Below the pieces are notes generated by a model. It had not been told where the DNA came from, searched no databases, and was given only the letters and a program-made list of their open reading frames with translations. The position numbers were made by a program, and so were the translations under genes. A stretch of 64,000 nt of DNA from the NCBI RefSeq assembly GCF_009389715.1, contig NC_052402.1:19357985-19421984 (forward strand), read 5' to 3'. Shown here one piece after another: positions 1 to 13,500 of the stretch. Position 1 is the stretch's first letter; every line of letters starts with the position of its first letter. Source of the stretch: Phoenix dactylifera (lineage: Eukaryota > Streptophyta > Magnoliopsida > Arecales > Arecaceae).

Positions 1-837
1 GCATGCTTGATTTTAAAATATATATTTTTAAGATTCTTATGAATTTTTGGAGAGGTAGAGCTTTCTCCCTTCTATTGAGATTAAATATATATAATAACAT
101 CAATTTTGAGACGGGTCACAGAACCCAGAAGAGAGATTCATGGATGCATGGCATATGAGGGATGTCGTAGTTTGGGTTTGGAATGGGGTATCTACTTTGA
201 TTTTTTTTGGGTGTATGGAGAATAGATCTTTGGGGCGGAGATGCTTCTGAGTAGATTTGTAGGTTGCATGTAGGATTTGATCTTGTGTGGTGCGGGGAGA
301 GCTTTTGAGGGCAGTGATGGAGATTTTGGCAAGCTGAAATCTAGAATTCATGTGGTGGATGGGGCGTATAATAATTTATTATTTTTTTTTGAATATTCTT
401 CTAAAAATTTAAATTTGTATAAATATTTGTTTTTTAAATTTATATTTATTTCTGTATCCTCATAAAATACTGTTTTTGTTCGAATATCTCTAATATAACG
501 GTTCTTCTAACACCGTGAATAAAAGCAATATTTATTTTAATTAAAAATAAAAAAAATTTGAAATTATTTTTTTGTCCTCCATTGTGATTGTCTTATAAAT
601 ATTTTTTTTTGCACATCTATCCATTACGGGTATTTTAGTCATTTTAATTTGAAATCATTAATTTTTTTAACGGCGTTAGATGGCATGGATACATATTCAA
701 AAATAAGAATAAAAAAAAATAAAATAGTAAAATAAGTATTTTACGAAGGTACGCATGCAAATATTAATTTGAAAAGGATATTCATGCAAAATTTGATACT
801 TAGAAGGATGTTTATAATTTATTTTTAATTTATTTAA

Positions 838-915
838 AGATTTTGTGATGGAGGGGCATATAATGAAATGAGATTTATGATTTAGATTTTGTGATGGAGG
901 GGGCATATAATAAAT
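838..915. repeat. Short imperfect direct repeat
   Basis: Two copies of a roughly 30-base block, near 838-866 and 885-914, share a stretch reading AGATTTTGTGATGGAGGG followed by GCATATAAT. They are separated by about 20 bases. No coding content. Confidence 0.6.
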
Positions 916-1015
916 CTGTAGAATCAATTGACTTCCACATGATGGTGATAACAACAAAAAGAAAAGAAACATAAAAACGTAGAGCAATCAAATAGGAGGG
1001 ACTCGTTGCAATACT

Positions 1016-1090
1016 CTTATAATCTAATATAATATATATTATATATTATATTAATATATTAATATTAATATAATATAATATTATAATAAA
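1016..1090. repeat. AT-only palindromic tract
   Basis: About 75 bases of almost pure A/T made of interleaved TAATATA and TATTAATA blocks that can pair with themselves. Low-complexity sequence with no gene. Confidence 0.7.
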
Positions 1091-1573
1091 AAATTATTGA
1101 TCTGCTGACGAGGAAATGATTTATCCATCTTCCAAATGGATAATTTTTTTTCCGTTTATAGCAAAATATTATTTATAAAAAAAATTAATTAATTTATATA
1201 GAAAGTACGAGAATATGAGTAATTTGGTCAGATGACCAACTTTTTCATAATATTTATCGGATGGCCCTCAGAGAGTAATTTCCGATGGGCTCGGCCGCGG
1301 AGAGAATCGAGGTACATGCTAGTACAAAAGATTCTATCAATAGGCTAAGGGACCAACCACTTGGACGGTAGGGATGGGCGAAAGCGTAAAACAAGACAAC
1401 CGTATGTAATCCTTCTCTGCTGGATTTTTCACAACACCTTCTGGGACTTTTCCTCATCGACTCTTTGGAGTCCATTCTCATGCTTCATCCGCTCCCCTCC
1501 TTCCCTTCCACCGGCACCCCGCCCCCTTGCTCCCCCAATAAAGATCAGAGACGTTCGATTTCTTCGGCTTGGA

Positions 1574-4500
1574 ATGGCGGCGAAGGGCGTTCTTAACAGC
1601 TTCATCATGGCAGCACCGCCGTCTTCTTTCATGGAAGCCCCTTCCGATCGGCTTTTCCTCATGGGCCAACCCCTCAGGCACTCGTCTCCTAATATCTCAG
1701 GTTTGAAATTTGTCTGAAGTATCGGTTCTTGTCTCGTTTATTCTTGCTTTATGATAACGGTTTTGAATTATTTTGTTAAAATGAAGATCGGGCCGTGTCT
1801 TAATGTTCTAAACTAGGGAAGCAACGTATGGTTTATAAGCGTAGCTGTGCCCATTACCGGCAAGCTTAATCAACTATTATTAGGGTTTGGCCGTATGAAT
1901 CTTAGTCATACCGTTGTAGTTGGCTGCAACTAGTTTATCCTCCTGCAACTCCTAGGACTCGTTTGGTTTGTGGGAAGAGGAGGGGAGGGGAAAAGTAAGG
2001 TCAACCGGAAAATGGAGAAATACCTCATGTTTGTTTGGAGTTTTCGAAGAATGAGAGATAGAAAAGTAGCTTTTCCATGAAATAAGCTTCCCATATTTCA
2101 TGGCAAAGAAAAACTAATGTGGGTTATGGGAAAGTCCAATTCCCACCAGCTAGAAATTGAGTTAATTTTTTTTTTCAAAAGTGCTCTTAAGCTTTTAGAT
2201 AGAATGAGGTAAGATCTTTCTCTTTATTAAGGGCATGGAAGATATTTTATACAACTTTTTCAAGAAAATGGATGCTCAACCAAATATAAGCCACTCAGAA
2301 ATGTGCCACTTTCTAATGATCAATCAAACATGCAAAAATCTTTTTTTAGACATCATATACTAGGGCATTAGCTTTATGAAAAAAAATTTCAGTTAGAAAA
2401 AATTCTTTCTGCAAACCAAATGAGTCCCTAGAGTACCTCTAGTTCACTCGTTTCTAGTCTTTCGTTACCTAATTTTGTTATCAATGTTGTCACGCCCTAG
2501 ATTCGGAGTATGACACGGCTGTGCTACTGAGGGGTACAACCCCCGATAACACGAAGCCAAACATTACATTTTAACTTTCAAATTCATCTTAAACAAAATA
2601 TAATAAGTAAAAGTTCAATTTTATTATCCATTAAATGCAACCAATACAAAATCGCCAAGTTTGCTGTGCGAACTCCAAGCCTGAGCCATCCTTCGTTTCT
2701 ATCAACCATATTCGTCTAGTGAGAGAAAAATAAAAATAGAGATATATGAGCGACACAACTCAGTCAGTAAAGCTTACATTATCTTATCGGATCAAGCATA
2801 AGTTTTTCCATGTCAATGCATCATTTCAGAAAAATAACAAATATTACAAAATAAAGTATTTCATAGTATAATATATTAAAACAAGTCATAAAGCAAATCA
2901 TGCATGAACAAATCATCCATCTTTCATAAACATAGTTCCAAGTTCGTTTTGTAAATAAATACATCAATTATTCTTTGGCCATTTAGTTATATTATAGTTC
3001 AAAATATTACTCACAGATATTCGTGCTACAGTCACTTTATATCCGTGATAGGGCCCATGTTCGTAATCGACATAGATTCATGTTTCGTATGCCAACTTTA
3101 TATCCGCTGGCAGGGCCTGTGTTCATATGGATGCTGGCTCCGAGTGTTGATTTTTTTAATTTTAGGAATAATACACATCTATCTGAGAGCCTTTAAAAAA
3201 TTTATATCTTTTTTTTAAAATATACATATAAATAGATGAAAAACACTAAATGGCATGATCAGATTCATATTTTATAACAAAACCATTTTCATCAAAACAT
3301 TCATAAAACTATATTCATAATAAAGTATGATTTTCATAACACATATGCTAATCCATAATTTTAAGAAGAGCATGATATTTCTACAAGCAAATTTTATGCA
3401 CGAAAAATATGATCATTCGAAAAATAATGAGGGTAAGATCTACTTACCTCTTTAGCCCCATATCGTCAAACTTCAATTAACCCTATTTAAAAATATTAAA
3501 AGCAAAATTAATTTTCGTTCGATGATTTTAATCTAATTAAAATAATATAAAAAGGAGACGGTTGGTCGGATGATAGAGTATGGCGACACCAGACGGGTCA
3601 GGTTTAAGTAACTCGGTTAATGAATCATGGGGCACAGACTCGATTAGGGCCAAGCCTATTCAATAGGGTTCTTCAATAGTGGGTTTCATAAGCACTTAAT
3701 AGGGCTGGAATGATTGGTCTAGTAGGCGTCCCGGGCACCAGGGTAGTTTAGGGCCTCTTTTTAGGAATCAACTCGGGTTCATAGATCAGATTGACAGAAT
3801 CCTGTATCGAGATCGATAGGTCTCCTAGAGAGAGAAAATAAGAGAGAGAAAGAGAGGGATGGGCTCTCTCTCCTCCTCTTCTTCTTTTCTTTCTTGGTGA
3901 ACAGGGGAGAAAGAGAGTGGATTGGTGGCTACGGTCATGGTGGGGGTCAACGCCGGAGTGCCGGCAATGCAGTTGGATATTTGACTGCAGGTGGTGGCGA
4001 CTAGAAAAGAGAGGATGATCAAAAATAGGGGTAGAATAAAGGTGGTCTTGGATCGGTGGATTTGTGTCTCTGTTTGCTTACCGGTGGCTGGGGCTCCGAC
4101 ATCGGTTAGAGGCCGACACAGGGGAGAGGCCGAGAGTTCCGGCGACGAGTGTTGACATCGGTGATGGTTGGAAAAGGGGAAAGAAGGACCGGTAAAAATA
4201 GGAAAAAAATAGGGTTCCCTTTTGTCGATCGATTTTTGGCCGATTTCTCGGCTGGCAGCTGGGATTCTGGATCGTGAGAAGAAGAAAGAGGGAAGGGGAG
4301 GAAGGACAGGGCGTTACCTCGGCTTCGGCGGCGTCCGACAGCCCCGATTTTCGGCAAGCATAATAACGGGCAGACGCGAACTCAACGGGAAAAAGGAGGA
4401 AGGAGGAGAGGGAAAGAGGAGGATTGCTCGAGATGGAGAACTTTGGAGGGAGAGAGCTCTCCCTTTTTAGAGGAGTCCTAGGGTCCTGGCGACTCTAGGA

Positions 4501-7500
4501 CTTCGACTCCTAGTTGTAGTCGCCGAAGGAGAAGAAGAGTCTTCTGCGCTTGGCCACTCTATGGGCTAGGGCTCAGGTCGGGCCAATAGAGTTGATCACG
4601 CCCAGATCGAGCCTTCACATTCTTTCTCCGTTAAAAGAGTTTCATCCTTGAAACTTAATCTACCTTCATTTTTTAACAAATAAGGATACTTAGTCCACTT
4701 CTACTCCACTGTACTTTCACTGTGCAACTCTTAACAAAACCAACTATTCTAAGGCTCAAAACTCTAGACCGATATGTATGAACCTTAACTTCCTCATCTA
4801 AGTGATAAAATTCTTAAACAAAACATCTATTAGAATAACTTTCTTAAGAGATATGACAACACATAATGGCTGAATCAATTCTTCGGCTATGCATTTCAAA
4901 GAGATAGAAACTTAGAAGATGCAAAGGAATAGAAGAATCACAATCAAATAGTGCATGGACATTTATGGAGTTGTCTAGAATGATACTTGTTACTACTTGA
5001 TCACTTGCACTAGCATTCTGTTGGGTCAAAGCGGACACTCGTACATTTTCTTTTTGTATTTGATCGGCTGGTTTGGTAGGTTTTAGATTATCCTTTTTCT
5101 TGATAGGCCAATCTCGTGCCATATGTCCCACCTTGCTGCATGAAAAACATGCTCCCAACTTCTTAAGACAAGGTCCATGATGATTCTTGCCACAGTACCT
5201 GCAAGTGTCCAATCCCTTCTCTTTGTTAGAGTTGTTTTCTAAGTTTTCGCGCTGGTCATTTTGAGTTCCTGCTGGTCTGGGCTTTTTCTTGTCACCCCTT
5301 TCCTTCTTTGATCTCTTCAAATCTAATTCGACCATTAGGGCTTTTTCAGCACATCTTTATAACTACTGAAGAGGTGAGATGAAAAACGAGACCGGATCGG
5401 ATATCTCAGACCTTGTTCAAATCTGTTAGCCTTGCTTCTTTCGGACTCTATAAGTTGGGGGCGAAATCGGCCTAACTCATTAAATTTGTTTGCATACTCC
5501 AATTCTATCATGTCATCCTTTTGTCCCAAGGCCAAGAACTCATTCTCTTTTGCTGATTTTACTTCATCGGGAAAGTATTGATCATAAAATATTTTCTTAA
5601 ACTCCTCCCACGTTAACTGGTCATTCTCATTCCCTTTAGCAGCTCTTATAGCAGTCCACCAAAACTCGGCATGTTCCCTCAGCATTGGTATGGCCACCCT
5701 AACCTTTACGTCCTCGGAATACTGTAGTGCATCGAACATCTTCTTCATCTCCCGAATCTAGGTCTCTGCGGTCAGAGGATTAGCTCCACCCTTGAACATC
5801 GGTGAGTTGAGCTTTCTGAATCTTTCGTAGAACCAAGAACCAGGGCACAATCTGTTCTTTAATTGCTACAGCTAGACTATTGATTTACCAAGAAAGTATG
5901 AATCCGATTTCAGGATGAAAGTAAAACCATTAGATGCTCTCTAAAGAAGATTATTGATGCACAAGATTTTATGCAAATTAGGTTCTAGACGAGATAATGA
6001 TGACCTTTTCTTTCAAAAAGATGCTGCTGGTCATACGAACATTATTTTTCAGTGCTATTTAGGCTTGTGGTTGCTGGAATTTTGTCCCAGAATTGGTTTT
6101 GGGTTATTTTTTGGTAATTTTGGGTTAAAAAGTGCAATGCTAGAGATTGCTGTTATGCATTTTCTGAAGGTTCTGTAGTCAATGATATGATGTGTATGAG
6201 GTCTATGTTTGGGTGTTGCTTGATGCATGGATTGTCTTATAAATTGTATACATAATTTTCTTCTTTCAAAACTATCTTGTTTTGCAAAACTATCCTCATT
6301 AATTATGTTATTTTTGATTTCTTTTGATCAAGGAAAAGAAGCTGTACAAAAGCATTGTGTTATTATATCAAGAAGGTTATCTGGGTTGGAGGAGGCCATG
6401 CGAATTCAGAGGTATCTAATTGTAGTTTGATGTTTGGAAGTACGTTTGCCATGGCAACTGGCAAGTCAAGTCTGCATGAGATTATGTCCTTATTTTGCTG
6501 TCTTCCACTTGTATCTGTAGTTCTAAACTTCTAATGCAACTTTTTACTTTTAGAAAAACCCATTCTGATATTCTCTTTAGGGTTATTTCTGAAGCAATAT
6601 CATTTTGTCCTTTTTATGAAAAATAATATGCATATACATGTTCTTGTATATCAGTATATGCATAAAACTATTATGTGGAAACATCTGATAGTTTTAAAAA
6701 AAAAGTAGTAGGACGAGAAGCAAGCCAATTGACAATCCATTCATTAAAATGTTGTACCTAGTTTTCAACTTGTTTTCTGAAGTGGCATGTGCTCGTGGAA
6801 ACATTTAGGTGATGTAGTGTTAGAAAGGCTGCAACATGCTCTGACCTTCAAGAATGGTTGGTAATAATACCTTCAGAAGATCCATTGTGAACAGCAGCAT
6901 GGCACTGAACGTTTTTCCTCTTGGTTTAGAAGGTATCATGGAAGTAAGGGTATTGTCCTTCCATTTCATCTTCTTCATCCTTTTTTGATATTAGCCTTTG
7001 GTTGGCAATTCTGGTGACAGTATTTGGGGCTCGTCTCACACTGCCAATTGTTTCAGATACAAAATTAACAGGAGCGTAAGGCTTCTGCTACTGAAAGGCT
7101 CGTATTTAAATGAGTTTCTTAGGTGAAGAACTGTGTTCGGTGAGTGGCTCAGGTTAATGAAGAAACATGGATGCTGTATGATTAGTCAATCAGAGGGTTA
7201 TTGGAGGACTTCAATGTTGGAGCTAAACAATGTATAGGCTTCCTTTAAGAATGTGTAAAGGAGATTGAAGTTGTAAAAGTAGACAAAAAGTCCTTTGCTT
7301 GTGAGGGATAAGATAACTTTATGGAAGGGCTGTAATAGATTGATAGCTGATGGTATCAAAGTTTTTAAACTTTGACCATTATTTTGATCAATAGAGAACT
7401 TATTATTGATAGCATAGTGTCCGCAACTTACATTTAAGCCCTTGATCACCTTGGAACACCAATTTGAAGCACCATGATTTTGTCCAATTTTACAAACTTT

Positions 7501-10500
7501 TTGCTGGCCACCACTTTTGAATTATTAACAATTGCACAGCCCCAAAAAGGAACACTATTTTCAAATCCAAGCTGGAAATGTGCTATGGATGTTTAGAGCT
7601 CCTATAGTGCTGAGATCTTGCGAAGAATCATGCACTAAATAGGAGTATAGTCCAAAATAATTTCATGCTATGAAGCTTTGACACAGTCACAGAAAAGGGA
7701 TGGTAGAAGTTTGAAAACCCATGATGAAGATTTGCTATGGATGTTTTGAGCTTTAGTAGTCCAAGCTCTTGGAAAGAGTTTTGGAAGCATGTTACTTGAT
7801 CCATAGGCAGGAGTGAAGAAAAGACACATCGTCCACTAAATGGAGTTGTAACCAAGTTTTGAAGTTCCATCCAAAACTGACCTGAAACTGATCAAAATTT
7901 TTGGTTTTGGTCAGTTTTGGCTTGTTTTGGCCAGTTTTGCTCGGTTTCAATCAGTTTTGGCCGCTTTCAGCATTTCGACCAGTTTCTGCAAACTGACTGA
8001 TTTTTTTTTTCTATTTTTGAGTTTCCCAAGTAAATACATAATGCTTTTTATTGATTCATCAATATAATTTGATCACACATTTATTTAAAGCTCTAATGAT
8101 CTAATCCATGTTATTTTTGTCTAAAATTTTTTATTGAAGTGGGTACGTTGCAATCTTAATGTGCATTTTTAAGTTACAAAAAATATTACAATATGTAGAA
8201 ATATAGATGTTTGTGCATGTCTAGGAGCTTTGATGTTATTTTGGAGAGTGAGATATATACTTAATTTATGTTCTTGAATACTCATGTTTAGTTTGGATAT
8301 GATTGAGTGATATTTGGTATTTTACTCTATATATTGGTACATTCATGCTATATGATTAATGCATTAAGCTTTAATGAAAATTTAATTTCAGCTCAAAACT
8401 ATTCAAATAATATAAATTCTTTAGCGGACTTAAAATGAAATAAAATACTCTGAAATAACTTGTCTTGGTTTATTTTATTTTTCATATTTTTATTTATTTT
8501 TTTAAATTTTCCTTTTTTTGATCAAAACTATGAAACTCAGAGCGAAATTGCCAAAGTTGAAACCAAAACACGTTTTTAAAACCTTGCTTGTAACTTTGCT
8601 TGAAGTGAAGGTTGTATTCATCACCATAGTTTCAAGTATATGACAACCAAAATAATGCATAACAATGATGTATGCATGCTTAATGCATGACATTGCTTTG
8701 TTTGAGGATGGAGACTCGAGCGCATTTTTTAACATGAAACTGTAACTTAACTACTGCCTAGTTTGGTTTCCTTTTTCTCTTTTTTGCCGATCCATAGTTA
8801 CAATATGACAACTAAAGTTATAAATAACAATGATGTATGCATGATTAATGCATCACAGAGTGCATTATTGAACTTGAAACTGTGACTCAATTCATGCATA
8901 GTTTGGTTTCCTTTTTCTGTTGTTTTCTGATCCATTATTCTAATACATTCTTTCACAACTAAGTCATGAAATCTGTGATCAGGCACAGCATTTTACCTTT
9001 CAAGGCCATATGGTCATATTATAGTGCTGCTTGGACAATATTGTTAACTAATTGTATCAATCACCTGAAGGTCACGGGAGCTTCAAAGCTCAGTAAAATT
9101 AAGAAAGAGACCACCATTAAGGCGTGGAAAGGTCTCTGCGCGGCTTCCCGTTCCAGAACATATAGCCAGACCTCCTTATGTGGGTTCAAACACGTTGCCA
9201 GAACTCTCTAATGAATGTCAAGTACATGATGATGATGGTATTGCTCGCATGAAAGCTGCCTGTGAGCTTGCTGCACGTGTTCTGGATTTTGCAGGAACAC
9301 TGGTTAGGGTAAGGAATCTTCCTATTCTTTTAGGATTCAGTTTTCTCAAAGTCTATGGACATATAATAGTACTGGCTTTGACAGAAATGTTAGTAAAGAA
9401 TCCGAGTATTTTTTTTCATTTGAAATTTTTCTTTTTTTTGTTATTTGTATAGGCCCATAGCTTTTCAGTTGAACTACCTTTTACATCATTGCCTTAGTGG
9501 TTGTATTTTGATAAATTAATCTGGTTGCAGTTTCACCATAGGTGCATCTTACGAACTAACAAATCGTGGAGGAAAATGCACTTTTTTATTGCTAATTGAA
9601 ATGGTACCACATAAGCATGACTTGACTGCATACTGATTTCATGATAGGGAAGTTACATAAATTGGTAATAGTGCCTGCAGTGTCATATGCTTCTGTGAAA
9701 GAAAGCGGGCTCAAGAAAGGAAGATGAACATAGAAGATACAAGATTGTTGGGGTGATGGAAGGTAGGGGCATTCGCATTGGAAACTGGAGGAGGTTTTGG
9801 TAAACAAGATCCTAATTATGTATTGAAGGGCCTAAAAATATTAGGGGTAAGGCTTAAGCTGACATGGATGGAATTTTTATGATAAAGGATTTGGAAAAAC
9901 CTTCAATGACACCAAAGGTAGCTCTTACAAAGATTAAGTATTTGGTAATTGAGGATCAATGAGCCCAAGCTTTAAAAGTTGATGCACATATTAATAGTAT
10001 TGGTTCTAACCATGGTTACAAATCCTGCTATAAAAATGTGGTTGGAAGGTCATAACTGTCCATAAGTTGATCAGGGCTATCTGTCCACTTCACATAGAAT
10101 TGTAAAATCCTTTTTGGGGTAGTAAATTTGCCAGTCTAATCCTACTAACTGCCATTCAGATCTATTAACTAAATTGCTCCCCAGTATTCTGTAGCTATTA
10201 TAAGCAAACCATAGCTGTCTATGAAGTATTGCTGTTGAAGAATTGATCCAAACCAAATCAGAAAATGTGCCCTTTCTTTTCGATATACCTCATCCTGTAA
10301 CCATGTTTTAGGGTCATTTTGTGGTGACAGGTGGTCTATGCTACAAGTGTGTCATGCGCAATAAATCAAGGATGCTGTTTTTTATGATGCATGGTGCTGA
10401 CCAGAAAAGTCAAGCTACATATATATATATATATATAGCCACAAATGCAATCATTATGCACGAAAATTTTTGCCACATCTGAAAGGGGGGGGATAAGAGT

Positions 10501-13500
10501 AGTTCCTCTATATCAGAAGGGAACCCAGGTCTGCAAAACTTCTTCAGGCGGCAGCATGTGCATCAATTTTAAAAATGCCAGTGGCTAGATATGTCTGATC
10601 AATACTCATTAACAGTAAAAATTCTTTGTACCCCTCTGATAAATAAGACTAAAACACAGTTTTACAAGACGCATGTTCATCGATCATCAATAATTCACAT
10701 AGGGATCTAAATTGAACCTGAGCTTGACAGTAGCGCAATGCCACGTTGATGTACTGACACAAAAATGCAGTAAAAAGACTAACTTTTTCCGTTACAGTTA
10801 CCATTTTAAATAGATTTTTGATGATGATTGGAGAAACTTCAACCTTTAAAAATTTGCTTGATTCTTTATAAGCATGTATAATGCAGTGAATCATGTCGCA
10901 TGATTCACACATATATCTTAAATATGAAAATGCCAAAAAAATTAGAAAACATGTTTTGGTAGAGTAAGTATTCACTATTTTGACTTGCATTCTGCATAAT
11001 GTTATGCTATGAGACAAAGGCTTGGACTGTACTGCTTAAGATTGGACCTTTAAGTGGGATATCTTGACATTCTTCTCATGCATTCTTTGTTAGCAAAACT
11101 TTTTCCTGTATCAAATACCCAGAGAAATATTTTCAATAGGTACCTTTCATCAGTTTTTTGTTTACTTCTTTCTTACTTCCTTTATGTCATTATGTTATTT
11201 TCTTTGATGTAAATAATAACATTTGCAAAGATGCATATTTCTATCAGCCATCTGTAACAACAAATGAAATTGATAAAGCAGTGCACAAGATGATTATCGA
11301 TGCAGGCGCTTATCCTTCCCCACTTGGTTATGGAGGATTTCCAAAAAGTGTCTGCACATCAGTCAATGAGTGCATGTGCCATGGAATACCTGATTCCCGC
11401 CAGCTACAGGTTTTTTGAGATGACATTTTCTTCACTGTTTGTATGAGTGTCTTTCTATAAGACCAGTGAGACTGAAAATGCCTTGCACTAACACTTGTTC
11501 CATCATTGTGCAGAATGGAGACATCATAAACATCGATGTGACTGTTTATTTGAATGTATGCTCTTTTTTTCTTCTATTATATTTTTAGTTTGTTTGTGTT
11601 CATAAAGAACAATTTGATTTTTCTGTTGTATTAAAAATTCAACCATCCATCAAAATTTTGACTTTTCTGCTTATTGCTTTTACCATGTCAGGTTTTTCAC
11701 TTATGATGCATAATTTCTTTTGAAGATCACTTATATATCTTTTTAACTGATTGTAGTCCGCAACTTAATTTCTCTTTGTTAGGCTCATGGAACTCTTGAG
11801 AGGTAAAACTTATTTTGGTTTCTATCACTGCATTATAGCTTTTAGATCACCTTGTGAAGCAGGGCAAGAATATGTTGTATTTCTTTGTTGTACTGGTGTC
11901 ATACCGTATCGATCACGAACTGAAATGCTTCGTAGTCTCGACATGATGGTGAGCCTAAACTTGTGCAAACCGGTCTTTGTTAGGCTGAACTGCTTGAAAC
12001 CGCTCAATTCCATCCAGTTTGGCCTGGTAAGTGGGTGGTACCCACTCAATGAGCTCCTCAATAATTGTATGAGAAAAGTCAGCACAGCCTTTCTCCCTCT
12101 ATTTCACCTGCAAACAGTGTAAGAGAGGAGAAATAGAGGAGAAAGGGAGAGAGTGGAAGGGTGAGTGGGGAGGGTAGATCCAACATTCAGCATGATAGTT
12201 TCCCACTCCCTACTTTTTGTTAAATCCAAAAAGAATTAAGGGCAAATTATGCTAAAATTTTGTATTTTGGCATGATTTTGTGATATACTTTATATCTTAG
12301 TGAGATCTTCGCATTGGTATAAATTTTTGATTTTTTAATAAAATAGATATTTTTGGATAAAATTTAATAAAAGCTAAAGGAGATGTTAGATTCCAAAAAT
12401 TAGTATCATGCTTGGGGTCTAGCATGCGGTCAGCTATATTTGTTGACAATAATTGATTATTTTTGGCATATTAACTTCTTATAAATAAAAGCCCAAATTA
12501 AAGTAATTTCTAGAATAGTTAGGCAATTGGTGTTTAATATGGGATGGAAAAATATATGTGCTGCCTCCTATCAGAGGCTACATAAGCCAAGAATAAATTT
12601 TAATTTATATTTTTTTGAATTAATTATTGTTTAATAAAAATTTAAAAAAAGTGTTATTAATTAAAAATGTATGAAATATAATAAATTAAAGTATATTACA
12701 TTCGAACATCAAAGACAAACTTACAAAACCCTAATTTTGACCCAAAACTAAATCCATGAATCTTAAAAACTAAAGAAAAAGCTTTGCTAGCGTATTGATA
12801 ACCTTACCCATACGACAATTTTAAATGTTCAATCTGCTCTAGGAACCCTAGATTTTGACTGCATCAACATAATTAGTCACGGAGGGAGGACACTGTTGCA
12901 TCTAAGACATTCTTGCTCAATATTTATACAGCTTGTAAAATTTCATTTAGTTATTGTTACCATATAGTGACATAGAGGTGTAATTATTAGGTGAAGTGGA
13001 AGTAGGGCTGAAAATGGATCAATGCAGATCGGATATCAGTATCCATATTTGTATATGCTTATACTTGGTGAATATAGATGAGGATACGGATTTTAGTCGG
13101 GTGCAAAAATACATATCCATATTTGTTACAAACGACTATGGACACATATTGAATACTGAAAGTATGTATGTAGATATTGATATAAATCAGATAGTTAAAC
13201 TTTTTTGACCATAAAATCAAAGCTATCACTAAATAGAAGGTAACTTAAGTTAGTAACATGTTAATATGGTCATTTATTTTTTGGAAAACTTCATTAGTAC
13301 TATTTAAGATCAAATAGGATTGCAAACAGAACTAGATACTGGTCAAATAGTCATCTACCCATATTTGTATCCTTTTTTCTTTGATGAATATGGATACGGA
13401 TACGACTATTAGTTGGTGGCTCAAATTTTTATCTGTATCCGGAGAAATTTGGATAGGAAAATAGATTCAGATGGATATTATCTGGTCCACTTCCACCCCT

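Larger units (their letters stand above)
1..1573. other. AT-rich sequence upstream of MAP1B
   Basis: No convincing coding sequence. The first kilobase is AT-rich with many homopolymer runs. The last 200 bases before the start codon become more balanced in composition and probably contain the promoter and 5' UTR of the methionine aminopeptidase gene. I cannot identify a clear TATA box. The reading frame of exon 1 stays open upstream to an ATG at 1361, so a longer N-terminus cannot be excluded. Confidence 0.5.

Noticed and set aside
1361..1573. In-frame upstream extension of MAP1B exon 1
   Set aside because: The frame is open to an ATG at 1361, but the added peptide is unlike a transit peptide or any MAP1 N-terminus. 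The ATG at 1574 has a better context, so I kept the shorter start.
11787..12122. 111-codon ORF in MAP1B intron 5
   Set aside because: Composition and context are intronic, there is no recognisable domain, and it overlaps another ORF on the opposite strand.
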